Source: a virus
Virus record (IMG/VR): IMGVR_UViG_3300025853_000619
Coordinates: 1-24,656 of that record
Reading direction: 5' to 3' (one strand)
Length of the DNA: 24,656 nucleotides
Part shown: one piece after another, positions 7,783-16,334 of the stretch
Position numbering within the stretch: position 1 is the first letter of the stretch
Layout: each line of letters begins with the position of its first letter
Notes under the pieces: generated by a model
Seen by the model: only the letters and a program-made list of their open reading frames with translations
Told to the model about the DNA's origin: nothing
The model's database searches: none
Position numbers and translations under genes: made by a program

Positions 7783-9353
7783 TGGCAGACGGACTATTAA
7801 ATAAAGCAAGTATAATCTTAACTCCTACTGGTTACAAGGCTGGAACGCTTTACAACGTAGCACCAATAGACGAGCCTTATGAGGACTTTGACTTTGCTAG
7901 AGCTAGTGTTGCTAGTCGAGTTAATTCTAGTGGCTTAGTCGAGATGGTAGGACGTACTCTTGGTAGTGAGTTGGTTACCAATGGGGATTTTTCTAATGGT
8001 ACAACTGATTGGACTAATGCAAGTTCTGATACTTTTGAAGTTGTTGATGGTGGAGTAGGACATAGCACTTCTTTACATATAGTAGTTTCTGCTGTAAATA
8101 GAGGTGCTTATCAAAGTGTTTTTGTTGCAGACAAAACTTATTACGTCAGTTTAGATTTGAAAGTAGTTAGTGGTAGTGTTTACATTGGAAAAAACACTAG
8201 AAAATTAAATAATCAAAACTATAATAATTCAGATTGGCAAACTATAACAGGTTATTTAGTTGCTATTGATGATAAAATAAGAATTTATAGCAATGAGGCA
8301 TCTGAATTTTATGTAGACAACGTATCAGTCAAAGAAGTAATAGACACCAACAACATTCCAAGAATAAGCTATGATAGTAATGGAGAGAATGGGCATATAT
8401 TATTAGAGCCTACTTCTACTAATCTTATACCTTATAGTGAGGATTTTACTCAATGGTCTGCATTAAATGGTGGCACAGGTTCTTTACCTGTCGTTACTTC
8501 TAATACTACTATTTCACCTAGTGGTGAACAAAACGCAGACACAATATCTTTTGATAAAGGCTCTGCTAGTGGTGGTGGTGATTATAGTCTTTTAAGATTA
8601 GATTATGGTGGTGCTGACGTAGATGGTACTGCTTCAATTTATTTAAAAGCAGACACTAATGTAGATATAGAAATATCATCTGATGACGGAAGCTATCAAA
8701 CAGTAAGTGTTACTAATACTTGGCAACGATTTAGTGTTAGTGATGCAACTTCTGATAGATTATCTATGGGTTTAAGAGGTACTGTACCATCAAACAATAC
8801 TGCTACTGTATATGCTTGGGGAGGACAACTAGAAGCATTACCCTACGCTACATCATACATACCAACATACGGTAGTACAGTTACAAGAGCTACAGAGACT
8901 GCAACTGGTGCTGGTAGTGCTGACTTAATAAACTCAACAGAGGGTGTGTTATATGCAGAGATAGAATCATTAGTTAATGGTGGAGTTGACAGAATAATTT
9001 CTTTATCAGACGAAACAAATAACAATTTAATTTATATAAGAATTGACAACACCGCCAACAGAATAAATTCATTTGCAAGAGGTGGAGGTGGTACTTATAA
9101 TATATTAACAGTAAATGGAGTAAACCAAACAAACACTAATAAAATTGCTTTAGTTTGGGATGCTTCAAATGTTAGGGTTTGGATTAATGGTAGCCAAAGC
9201 CTTACACAATCAATTAACAACTTACCTACTGGAATGAAAACTTTAAGTTTTACAAGTCCAACTGGTGGCTCTCCTTTCTACGGTAAAGTCAAAGCAGTAG
9301 CTGTATTTAATGAGGCTTTAAGTGATAGCGAACTAACACAACTAACAACGTAA
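7782..9353 (+). CDS. Structural protein with carbohydrate-binding and LamG-like domains
   Basis: Likely virion surface protein that binds glycans. The 523-residue protein starts with the phage fibre-like lead ARASVASRVNSSGLVE (40-55). A first jelly-roll (about 63-185) begins ELVTNGDFSNGTTDW and ends FYVDNVSVKEV. A second unit (about 193-370) has PRISY, ILLEPTSTNLIPYSEDFTQW, WQRFSVS and WGGQLEALPYATSYIPTYGS. The C-terminal region (about 385-520) resembles a LamG/concanavalin-like lectin fold (GVLYAEIES, VRVWINGS, GKVKAVAVFNEALSDSEL). No catalytic residues are recognised. It lies inside the neck cluster instead of with the tail genes, immediately after the BspA-repeat fusion and coupled by TAATG, so the two probably act together. 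Confidence 0.78.
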   Translation: MADGLLNKASIILTPTGYKAGTLYNVAPIDEPYEDFDFARASVASRVNSSGLVEMVGRTLGSELVTNGDFSNGTTDWTNASSDTFEVVDGGVGHSTSLHIVVSAVNRGAYQSVFVADKTYYVSLDLKVVSGSVYIGKNTRKLNNQNYNNSDWQTITGYLVAIDDKIRIYSNEASEFYVDNVSVKEVIDTNNIPRISYDSNGENGHILLEPTSTNLIPYSEDFTQWSALNGGTGSLPVVTSNTTISPSGEQNADTISFDKGSASGGGDYSLLRLDYGGADVDGTASIYLKADTNVDIEISSDDGSYQTVSVTNTWQRFSVSDATSDRLSMGLRGTVPSNNTATVYAWGGQLEALPYATSYIPTYGSTVTRATETATGAGSADLINSTEGVLYAEIESLVNGGVDRIISLSDETNNNLIYIRIDNTANRINSFARGGGGTYNILTVNGVNQTNTNKIALVWDASNVRVWINGSQSLTQSINNLPTGMKTLSFTSPTGGSPFYGKVKAVAVFNEALSDSELTQLTT

Positions 9354-9562
9354 TGAGTTTAAGATTAACAGAAATATGCTACCCAGAGGTAAAGAGTTAC
9401 TACATCGTATGGAACGATAGTGATGCGATAGTATCGTATGGGGTGCTAGAGACTTATCAATGCTTAGAGACTAAGTGGGACAATGTAGACTTATACACTA
9501 AGGAAATAGATTGGATAAACATATTAATAGATAACGGTATTAACCCTTTTCCAGAGCAATAA
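9353..9562 (+). CDS. Small hypothetical protein after the adhesin genes
   Basis: A 69-residue acidic protein with no family I recognise. It is rich in aromatic residues (YYIVWND, WDNVDLY, IDWINILIDNG) and lacks a signal or membrane segment. It is bracketed by TAATG overlaps on both sides, which supports translation. Position suggests it belongs to the inserted adhesin cassette, perhaps as a chaperone or accessory of the preceding protein, but that is only inference. Confidence 0.7.
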   Translation: MSLRLTEICYPEVKSYYIVWNDSDAIVSYGVLETYQCLETKWDNVDLYTKEIDWINILIDNGINPFPEQ

Positions 9563-10041
9563 TGGCAATAGGAACAAGTAAAATATTAAGAGGCAATCAA
9601 GGTGGCCATGCTGGTTTTGTTACAGCTACTATTGACGATAGAGAGCTTAAATCTTTAATAAAGGATTTAGAGAGCTTAGATATGTCAGAAAGCAGAAATA
9701 AGACTTTGCTTAGACAAGGAATGAGAAAGGCAGCCAAACCATTATTGCAAGAGCTTAAAAGTTTAGTTCCTAAAAAAAGTAAACAACTTGAAAAGTCTTT
9801 GGCTATAATAAACGGCAAAAACAGAAGAGGTATTCCTCCAAGTGTTTATATAGGACCAAGAGTTAAAGGTGCATGGGCTGATATGAAAAAATCTGGATTT
9901 TATTTCTACTTTTTAGAATATGGTTTTAGAGGTATTCCAGGACTTAGAATGCTAGACAAAACAGCAATAAACAAAGGAAGTGTAGCTCAAAATGATGTCA
10001 TCAATCAAATAAAAAAATTGATAGATAAAAGAATGAAATAA
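9562..10041 (+). CDS. HK97 gp10-like neck protein
   Basis: Neck/tail-completion protein. The 159-residue chain has the family features: an N-terminal helix region with DRELKSLIKDLESLD (about 26-40), RQGMRKAAKPLLQELKSLVP (about 52-71), a basic segment with PPSVYIGP (about 92-99), and FYFYFLEYGFRGIPGLRML (about 112-131). HK97 gp10-type proteins follow the head-closure gene in most phages of this type; here two large genes and one small gene separate them. It is joined to the next gene by a TAATG overlap. Confidence 0.85.
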   Translation: MAIGTSKILRGNQGGHAGFVTATIDDRELKSLIKDLESLDMSESRNKTLLRQGMRKAAKPLLQELKSLVPKKSKQLEKSLAIINGKNRRGIPPSVYIGPRVKGAWADMKKSGFYFYFLEYGFRGIPGLRMLDKTAINKGSVAQNDVINQIKKLIDKRMK

Positions 10042-10457
10042 TGGAGATAGGAAAAGTAATATATAACATTCTAAGCAATGACTCAAATGTAGCTCCATTA
10101 GTTACTACTGATGGTAATTTAAGGATATTCCCTAGTAGATATAACTTTCCTACTAATAGCAAATTACCTTATATTACATATCAAATGATTTCAGATATTC
10201 CTAACAATACAAAGAACGGAGTTAGTCAATATGATTATGTTACGGTGCAAATCAGTATTTATGACAATGTTTATTCTGATTTAGTGACATTAGCTGGATA
10301 TGTAAGAACTGCTTTGGATTATACAAGTGGAACATTCTCTGGAGTTGTTGTAGATAAAATATTCTATGATTCTCAAGATGAGTTATACGATGATAGTGCT
10401 GGGAGCATAGGATTTTACGGAATTAGACAAGATTATAGATTCAACATAAATAGATAA
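10041..10457 (+). CDS. Tail terminator/completion protein, DUF3168-like
   Basis: Caps the tail tube and joins it to the head. The 138-residue protein shows IGKVIYNILSND at the start, RIFPSRYNF and LPYITYQMIS near 29-51, and the segment DYVTVQISIYDNVYSDLVTLAGYVRTAL at about 65-92, the pattern of the DUF3168/gp17-type tail completion family. Order after gp10-like and before the tube protein is as expected. Confidence 0.82.
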   Translation: MEIGKVIYNILSNDSNVAPLVTTDGNLRIFPSRYNFPTNSKLPYITYQMISDIPNNTKNGVSQYDYVTVQISIYDNVYSDLVTLAGYVRTALDYTSGTFSGVVVDKIFYDSQDELYDDSAGSIGFYGIRQDYRFNINR

Positions 10458-10459
10458 AT

Positions 10460-10633
10460 ATGTTTAAAGTATATATTAAAAAAGATATTGAGATTCGAGG
10501 AGTAGAATATACCAAAGGCGAATCTTATGAGGTTTCAGAAAAAGTATTTAGATTATTATCTTTCTATGATGCTTTAGGAAAACCCAAAAAGAAATCTAAA
10601 AAGGATGCAAACCTTGATGATTTAGATAACTAG
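10460..10633 (+). CDS. Small lysine-rich hypothetical protein (57 aa)
   Basis: Open frame from ATG to TAG in the gap between the tail terminator and tube genes, starting two bases after the previous stop. The protein begins MFKVYIKKDIEIRGVEYTKG, continues with YEVSEKVFRLLSFYDALG and ends in a K-rich stretch (KPKKKSKK) and an acidic tail (DANLDDLDN). Small proteins with a beta-strand start and an E/V-rich middle occur at this place in other siphophages, with unknown role. Tight spacing and a protein-like composition support it. Confidence 0.7.
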   Translation: MFKVYIKKDIEIRGVEYTKGESYEVSEKVFRLLSFYDALGKPKKKSKKDANLDDLDN

Positions 10634-10659
10634 TTACTAATTATAATTTATAAAAAACG

Positions 10660-11100
10660 ATGGCAATTTTCAATGGAACAGACCTAATATTAAAGGTCTC
10701 AGAAACAAGTGAAGGAACAGAGTATAAACTGCTCCATTCACAAAATGTAAGTTTATCAGTTAATGCTGATACAATAGATGTAAGTACTAAAGATAGCTCT
10801 GGATGGAGAGATTTAATCGGTGGTCAAAAGTCTTTTAGCCTTTCGGCTGATGGTCTTTATGACTATTCTCCTACTTCTGGAACTACTACTGATCCAAGTG
10901 ATTTAGTAACTCAAATGCTTAACAGAACAGAAGTAACATTCACTTTCACTTATGGTGGTTCTCTGTCAGCTGGAGATACTTATTACACTGGCTCTGGTTT
11001 AGTTACTAGCTTTGAGGTAAGTGGTGGTGTTGAGGATGCTCCAACTTATTCAGTAAGTATCGAGGGTACTGGTGCATTAACTCAAGCAGTACAAGCATAA
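10660..11100 (+). CDS. Major tail tube protein
   Basis: Forms the tail tube as stacked hexamers. The 146-residue protein has the TP901-1/GTA-type tube pattern: MAIFNGTDLILKV at the start, NVSLSVNADTIDVSTKDSSG (about 29-48), SFSLSADGLYDYS (about 58-70), and a strand-rich second half ending TYSVSIEGTGAL. Length is typical of the short tube family without an added Ig domain. It lies 26 bases after the small gene and is followed by a strong hairpin, consistent with separate control of an abundant protein. Confidence 0.88.
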   Translation: MAIFNGTDLILKVSETSEGTEYKLLHSQNVSLSVNADTIDVSTKDSSGWRDLIGGQKSFSLSADGLYDYSPTSGTTTDPSDLVTQMLNRTEVTFTFTYGGSLSAGDTYYTGSGLVTSFEVSGGVEDAPTYSVSIEGTGALTQAVQA

Positions 11101-11112
11101 TAATTCCTTTTG

Positions 11113-11149
11113 TTGGTTGGGGTAAGGGCTTCGGCTCTGCTCCTACCAA
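11113..11149 (+). promoter_or_regulatory. UUCG-capped hairpin after the tail tube gene
   Basis: TTGGT pairs with ACCAA at the base, then GGGGT with GCTCC (two wobbles), then AGGGC with GCTCT around a TTCG loop; there is one T/T mismatch and one bulged A. It begins 12 bases after the tube stop codon and 20 bases before the next ATG. The downstream sequence is A-rich with no T-tract, so it is more likely a 3'-end stabiliser or processing site than an intrinsic terminator. Confidence 0.65.
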
Positions 11150-11169
11150 TAAAGATTAAAACCAACAAG

Positions 11170-11520
11170 ATGTACGAAATAGTTATAATAAACGGAAAAG
11201 ATTACCCAGTTAGATTTGGGATGAATAGTTTGAGAAACTTCACTAAGGCAACTAATAGAAGTTTACAAGACTTAGACAAGTTAGGAGAGGGAATGAGCTT
11301 AGATGATGCTTGTCAGTTGATTTTAGCTGGTTTAAAAGACGGAGCTAGAGTTAGTGGGGTTGAATGTTCTTTAAATGTTGATGATGTCGCAGACTTATTA
11401 GATGAGGATTTTAACGCTTTAAATAATGTGTTAGAGATATTCTCTAATCAATTTACTGCTAAATTTGAATCTGAGGGAAACGACCAAGCCACGAAGAAAG
11501 TGGCGAAAACAAAGAAATAA
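11170..11520 (+). CDS. Tail assembly chaperone, short form (gpG-like)
   Basis: Chaperone acting on the tape measure protein during tail assembly. The start chosen is ATG 11170 (MYEIVIINGKDYPVRFGMN), giving 116 residues; the frame extends back to a TTG at 11110, but that extension would run through the hairpin and has an unlikely composition. Helical features LRNFTKATNRSLQDLDK and DACQLILAGLKDGAR are consistent with lambda gpG-type proteins, and the place between tube protein and tape measure is diagnostic. It ends in a lysine-rich segment (ATKKVAKTKK) whose A-rich codons form the slippage region for the longer product. Confidence 0.8.
   Translation: MYEIVIINGKDYPVRFGMNSLRNFTKATNRSLQDLDKLGEGMSLDDACQLILAGLKDGARVSGVECSLNVDDVADLLDEDFNALNNVLEIFSNQFTAKFESEGNDQATKKVAKTKK
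11475..11520 (+). promoter_or_regulatory. Probable -1 ribosomal frameshift window
   Basis: The -1 frame is closed by TGA at 11472-11474 and is then open through 11843, so slippage must occur between 11475 and the frame-0 stop at 11518-11520. The interval contains AAAACAAAGAAATAA. The best candidate is A AAG AAA at 11511-11517, directly before the stop; P-site AAG can re-pair as AAA, while the A-site match is imperfect. No canonical X XXY YYZ heptamer is present. Confidence 0.6.
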
Positions 11521-11846
11521 ATTGGGATAGTTTAGAGGCTGTTGCATACGGTCTTGGACTATTACCTAAGGAGTTTTGGGATTTAACTTTCCATGAGTTC
11601 TTTTGTATTCAAAAAGGTAGGAATGACCGATTTGAATTAGAACAAAGGTTTGAATGGGAACGGATAAGATGGTTGGCTTGTTGTAATTTACAGCCACACA
11701 CAAAAAAGGGACAATCCTTAACTCCTCAAAAACTTATTAAGTTTGATTGGGAGAAAAAAGAAGTTAAGACCGACATCGACAAACAAAGAAAAAGAGCTGA
11801 GTATATTAAAAAGAAATATGATTTGCTAAATAAGAAAAATGGCTGA
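11475..11846 (+). CDS. Tail assembly chaperone extension (gpT-like), reached by frameshift
   Basis: Open -1 frame filling the 318 bases between the short chaperone and the tape measure gene. It has no ATG; reading on from the slippage window gives INWDSLEAVAYGLG, LLPKEFWDLTFHEFFCIQKG, then FELEQRFEWERIRWLACC and a basic helical end (KKKYDLLNKKNG), stopping at TGA 11844-11846. The first part resembles TAC_6/rcc01693-type tail assembly chaperones (lglsp-efW-ltp-El pattern). It overlaps the tape measure start by eight bases. Coordinates give the open frame; the product is most likely a fusion to about 115 residues of the preceding protein, as in lambda gpGT. Confidence 0.78.
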   Translation, partial: GKRPSHEESGENKEINWDSLEAVAYGLGLLPKEFWDLTFHEFFCIQKGRNDRFELEQRFEWERIRWLACCNLQPHTKKGQSLTPQKLIKFDWEKKEVKTDIDKQRKRAEYIKKKYDLLNKKNG

Positions 11847-13407
11847 GAAAAATTTAAGTATAAAATTATCATTAAACGATAAGCAATTCCAGAGCAATCT
11901 GAAGAAAGCCACTAAGTCAATGGCTAAATTTGGCAATAATATGAAGTCTTTAGGTCGTACTATTTCAACTGGTGTTACTTTACCTATTGTGGCTTTAGGA
12001 GTTGCAAGTGTTAAGGCTTTTGATGACCAGATAAAAGCTGAGACATTACTTAGAACATCATTAAAAGGTAATGCAGAGGCTTACAAAAACTTGACCGAAC
12101 AAGCTCGAGAATTACAGAAAGTTACAATATTTGGAGATGAAGCTACAATACAAGCTCAATCTTATTTAGCTCAATTAGGACTAACTGAGGAGGCTATTTT
12201 AAGACTTACTCCATTAATTCAAGACTTTGCAACTGCTCAAGGAATTCAACTAACTGATGCTGCTAAATTAGTTGCTAAGTCGGTTGGATCAAGCACAAAT
12301 GCTTTGAGTCGTTATGGTATAGCCATTGAGGGAGAAGTTGGAAGTACAGAAAGATTAGAAAGTGCTGTTAATGCTCTAAGTACGGCATTTGGAGGACAAG
12401 CTGAGGCTATTGCAAAAGAGGGACTTGCTCCATTACAACAATTACAAAATCAATTAGGAGACGTTGCGGAACAATTTGGAGAGTTGATAATCCAATTTAT
12501 TCAGCCATTGACGGAAATATTACAAACTTTAGCCGATTATTTAAGTAATTTAACAGAAGAGCAAAAAAAGAATATTCTTGAATGGGGTTTATTATTAGCT
12601 GCTTTAGGACCAGTTATTATAGCAATAGGAAGTCTTGTTACTACATTAGCTACACTTATACCAATAGCAGCTTCAGTAGTAGCTGCAATAACTCCTATAA
12701 CTGCTGTGATAATGGCTGCTGGTGCAGCTGTTTTATATCTTGTAAATAGATTCAGAGACTTACAAAAAGAATACGAGGATTATAATGAAGTAGTAGGAGA
12801 TTTTGAGCCTATTGCTCCTTTTGTACCTACAACTACAACTCCTACAACACCTACTGAAAGAACTCCAGATGCTAATTTTTCCTTTAATTTTATTGAGCCA
12901 ATAAAAGCTACTAATGTAGAATTAAAAAAATTAAAAGAACTTACACCAGTTTTAGAAGAGTTTGAAGAGGGATTATCTTCTATGGATATAGTAGCTAACG
13001 ACATTAATCAGAGCTTTATGACTTTTGGTAATGTAATTCAAGGAGTATTTGCTCAAGCATTACAAAGTCAAGAAGGCTTCTTTAAATCATTCTTAGAGGG
13101 TGCTAAACAAGCATTAAAAGCAATGTTAGCTCAGATTGCTGCTATGCTTATATTAAATGCTTTACTAGGAGGTACTGGTATAGGTGCTATGATGGGACTA
13201 AAGAATATAGGAGGATTAGCTGGTATAGGAGATGTATTAGGAGGAGTGGGTAATGTTAATGCTAACTCAGTAGGTGGAGGAGTAGGACTAAAATCAATGA
13301 TAAATACTGGAGGCTCTACAGAAGTATTTGGCACAATAAGTGGAGCTGATATATTACTAAGCTCAGATAGAGCAAGAAACAATAGAAACAGAACAAGAGG
13401 TTACTAA
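11839..13407 (+). CDS. Tail tape measure protein
   Basis: Sets tail length and may enter the host membrane during DNA delivery. The 522-residue protein has LSIKLSLNDKQFQSNLKKATKSM at the start, a Gly/Ser region GRTISTGVTLPIVALG (about 39-54), alanine-rich helices (about 60-230), a strongly hydrophobic stretch (about 245-303, LLAALGPVIIAIGSLV onward) with two to three membrane-like segments, a TTTTPTTPT linker (about 332-340), and a Gly-rich C-terminus. It is short for a tape measure; at roughly 0.15 nm per residue, an established rule, the tail would be near 75-80 nm. TAATG overlap couples it to the next gene. Confidence 0.9.
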   Translation: MAEKNLSIKLSLNDKQFQSNLKKATKSMAKFGNNMKSLGRTISTGVTLPIVALGVASVKAFDDQIKAETLLRTSLKGNAEAYKNLTEQARELQKVTIFGDEATIQAQSYLAQLGLTEEAILRLTPLIQDFATAQGIQLTDAAKLVAKSVGSSTNALSRYGIAIEGEVGSTERLESAVNALSTAFGGQAEAIAKEGLAPLQQLQNQLGDVAEQFGELIIQFIQPLTEILQTLADYLSNLTEEQKKNILEWGLLLAALGPVIIAIGSLVTTLATLIPIAASVVAAITPITAVIMAAGAAVLYLVNRFRDLQKEYEDYNEVVGDFEPIAPFVPTTTTPTTPTERTPDANFSFNFIEPIKATNVELKKLKELTPVLEEFEEGLSSMDIVANDINQSFMTFGNVIQGVFAQALQSQEGFFKSFLEGAKQALKAMLAQIAAMLILNALLGGTGIGAMMGLKNIGGLAGIGDVLGGVGNVNANSVGGGVGLKSMINTGGSTEVFGTISGADILLSSDRARNNRNRTRGY

Positions 13408-15533
13408 TGGCAAGAGATAAACGATTTGAGTGTAGTTTCCAAAGTGATAACGGAACTTATTACAGAGTAGAAATATATGACAATAATTCTACAAGTGCCA
13501 CACTATTTACTCCAGATTTAGGAGCTGATGGATTTAGCCTAACTTATCAAACTGACGATAATAATAGATTTACTGGATTAATACCCTCAGAGGTTAAGTT
13601 AGATGTATTAATAACTCAAAATGGAGAGCAATCAGTCATCAATGAGATTAGGAGTTCGGCTTATGGAGATTATGACATAGGGATTTATAGTAGTTCTAAC
13701 GATGTTAGTTATTCTTTGTATTGGGCTGGATTATTATTAAATGATATATCTCCAGAGGAGGACATTGCTTATCCAAGAAGAGTATCATTGACAGCCGTTT
13801 GTGGTTTAGCTCCTTTAAAAGATATTGCTTTTAATACAAATATACCATACATAAATCCTACATCATATCAAACAATAGTATATTTTAGAAATGCTTTTAT
13901 TAATCAAATAGCAACATCTACAAACTACTGGTCAGATACTTCTCCAACATTTATTTGGACTTCTGTTGATTGGACTACTGATGAAATGACAAGTACAGAT
14001 AGTCGTGATCCTTTAGTTGCTAGTAGGTTTAATTTTATGGCTTTTGTTGAGGTTGATGATGACGGCTCTAAAAAATATAAAGACTCATTCACATTATTAG
14101 ACAATATTTGCAAAGCATGGGGAATGAGATGTTTTATGTCGGCTGGTCGATGGAACTTAATACAAGTCAATAATTATGACGATTGGACTTCTCCAAGTAC
14201 ACACTATTTCAGAACTTACAATAAAAATAGTATAACAACTCCAGCAAGTTATGGATCAACTTCTTTAAACTTGACAGAGGGTACAACAAAGAAAAGATAT
14301 AATGCTGACTTTGATTTCTTACCTATTTTGAGAAGTGTTGAGACATATTACAACCATTTACAGAGTTTTGATATGCCATTTTATTACTACTATATTGATG
14401 GAGATACTGGAACAGCATATCAAAGCCAATCAAATGAAATAGCTATTTGGAATGGATTTATATATAATGGCAATACATATACTGGCTCTAGTTATTCAAT
14501 AAATAACTCTGCAAGTGATAGACTAATAATTTCTTTAGGTAATGTTACTCAAGTAACTGGATCAAGTATTTTATTTAATAGAGATATACAAGTTAACAGA
14601 GTCAATAATTTGACTTTTACTGATGTTTCTGGAGCAAATGAAAAAGTAGAAGTGAGAATAAGTGCAAGATTTAAACTTGTAACGGATGCAACTACTTACT
14701 ATTGTCCTATTTCATCTTTAGTTCCTAATCAATGGACTACATCGGATTTCTTTACAACAACTGGTTCTCCAATAGGTCCAGTATATTTAAATGACAATTA
14801 TAGTCCTGGAGTTTCAACGGTAAACATTAACCTACAAACTGAAGAGCTACCAGCAGATGGAGAGTTATTTTTAGAAATATATAGTCAAGCATACTATAAT
14901 AACTATGTAAGTGCTTTAGCTATAAATAGTCAAATAGAAATTACAGAAACAACGACCACCACTAATGAGGATGACATTTTAATTTATTCTGCTCCAGAAT
15001 TAAGTGAAGAGCAAGGAATAAAATATTTAATAGATAATGAGGTAGTCATTAAAAAGTATTTTAGAGCTTACAACTCACCCGGAGGAACAACGATTGATAA
15101 TGGTGTTAAGTTTGAAATTCCTGAGCTATTTATTGGAACTGGTCCTACAAGTGGAGCGGTCGGCAGAATTGAAACATATAACTATACAACATCAAGTTGG
15201 GATAGTGGAACGAATGCAACATGGAAAGCCTATAATACTGGAACTGGTGTTGAGTTTACTCAATTACTTGTTGAGGAGGTATTAAAAGGACAGATGAGTG
15301 GAGCTAAGGTATTTAACGGAAATATCAAGACAATTAGTGGTCAAATATTACATTATTTAAATGGAATTAATATAGATGGAACTCCTTACATTCCTTATCA
15401 AGTTACTTATAATGCTAATGAGGACACTTGGAGTGGCGAATGGTACGGAATAGATTTAAGTGGAAACACACAAACAATAGTAGTTGGTAATCTGAATGTA
15501 TTACCAGCATCACAAGAATTTGAACTTTGGTAA
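13407..15533 (+). CDS. Large tail-tip/baseplate protein
   Basis: A 708-residue protein directly after the tape measure, where distal tail and tail-associated proteins are encoded. The N-terminus (RFECSFQSDNGTYYRVEIYD, then FTGLIPSEVKLDVLI, SVINEIRSSAYGDYDIGIY) is strand-rich and resembles baseplate proteins in other Bacteroidota phages; DSFTLLDNICKAWGMRCFMSAGRW (about 229-252) resembles a hub-type segment. The rest is Ser/Thr/Asn/Tyr-rich with a TTTTNED linker near 514-520 and may bind receptor. No enzymatic motif is recognised. Role at the tail tip is inferred from position and composition. Confidence 0.7.
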   Translation: MARDKRFECSFQSDNGTYYRVEIYDNNSTSATLFTPDLGADGFSLTYQTDDNNRFTGLIPSEVKLDVLITQNGEQSVINEIRSSAYGDYDIGIYSSSNDVSYSLYWAGLLLNDISPEEDIAYPRRVSLTAVCGLAPLKDIAFNTNIPYINPTSYQTIVYFRNAFINQIATSTNYWSDTSPTFIWTSVDWTTDEMTSTDSRDPLVASRFNFMAFVEVDDDGSKKYKDSFTLLDNICKAWGMRCFMSAGRWNLIQVNNYDDWTSPSTHYFRTYNKNSITTPASYGSTSLNLTEGTTKKRYNADFDFLPILRSVETYYNHLQSFDMPFYYYYIDGDTGTAYQSQSNEIAIWNGFIYNGNTYTGSSYSINNSASDRLIISLGNVTQVTGSSILFNRDIQVNRVNNLTFTDVSGANEKVEVRISARFKLVTDATTYYCPISSLVPNQWTTSDFFTTTGSPIGPVYLNDNYSPGVSTVNINLQTEELPADGELFLEIYSQAYYNNYVSALAINSQIEITETTTTTNEDDILIYSAPELSEEQGIKYLIDNEVVIKKYFRAYNSPGGTTIDNGVKFEIPELFIGTGPTSGAVGRIETYNYTTSSWDSGTNATWKAYNTGTGVEFTQLLVEEVLKGQMSGAKVFNGNIKTISGQILHYLNGINIDGTPYIPYQVTYNANEDTWSGEWYGIDLSGNTQTIVVGNLNVLPASQEFELW

Positions 15534-16334
15534 ATGGCAAGGATTAACAATTATTTAAGAGGAGAGAGTGTTGCTGTTACAAGTAGTGATACAACATCAT
15601 TGACAATATCATCTATTGATATAATTCCTACAAGTGGAACGAATACTCTTTTACTTGCTGATGATGTTATTTATGTTATATGTGCTGATACTGGTCAGCC
15701 AATACAAATCACGTTGAATAATGATGTCTATTTTGATTCTAATAGATTGACCTTTGCATCAACTACCGTTTCACAACTTATTCCAGCTGGCAGTATTGTT
15801 ATTTTAGATAGAGAATATAAGTTCGATTCACTATTTAGAAAAAGAGTTAATGCTCATTGCCACGTTTATATGACTGGAAGTACTAATGGAAATGACTTTT
15901 TGCCTAACTTTAGTCAATGGAACTTCAATGTCAATTCTGGAGCTGTATTATCCGATGGCGATTCAAAGCCTAATAGATGGACTAGTCAATATGGCTTTTT
16001 TATTGCTCCTACTGGTGGAGCTATAATAGAAAAAATCATATATAATTTTAGTACAAATTCAGCAACTGGGCATGATTTTACTTTTTCTTTGTGGGATATG
16101 CCTACCGATGCAAACGATAATAAAAATCAATTAATATCTCTTATTGATAAATTAGATGCTACGTCACAAAACGACCAAAACTATGTATTCAATAGAGTTT
16201 ATGAGACTCCTTACACTTTAGATGAGGGAAATATTATCTTTCCAAGTGTCAAAAAAACTGGAGAGACTGGAACTGGCTCCAATAAGATTTATGGAGATGT
16301 TGAAATTTACTTAAGTTACGATCCAAGATTATGA
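15534..16334 (+). CDS. Tail-tip or fibre-like structural protein
   Basis: A 266-residue protein starting immediately after the previous stop. It has no family I can name. The first 100 residues (VAVTSSDTTSLTISSIDIIPT, YVICADTGQPIQITL, SIVILDREYKFDSLF) look like a strand-rich attachment domain. The second half (about 105-266) contains GFFIAPTGGAIIEKIIYNFS and FTFSLWDM, a beta-sandwich-like composition suited to a fibre head. Its position at the end of the tail module fits a receptor-binding or fibre protein. Its stop overlaps the next small gene (ATGA at 16331-16334). Confidence 0.6.
   Translation: MARINNYLRGESVAVTSSDTTSLTISSIDIIPTSGTNTLLLADDVIYVICADTGQPIQITLNNDVYFDSNRLTFASTTVSQLIPAGSIVILDREYKFDSLFRKRVNAHCHVYMTGSTNGNDFLPNFSQWNFNVNSGAVLSDGDSKPNRWTSQYGFFIAPTGGAIIEKIIYNFSTNSATGHDFTFSLWDMPTDANDNKNQLISLIDKLDATSQNDQNYVFNRVYETPYTLDEGNIIFPSVKKTGETGTGSNKIYGDVEIYLSYDPRL

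Noticed and set aside
11110-11169. TTG start extending the tail chaperone by 20 residues
   Set aside because: The extension would translate the UUCG hairpin, has an odd Leu/Ala/Pro-rich composition, and a good ATG follows at 11170.
15094-15285. Second + frame inside the large tail-tip gene
   Set aside because: Fully nested in the 708-residue frame, no leader or coupling, composition typical of an out-of-phase reading.
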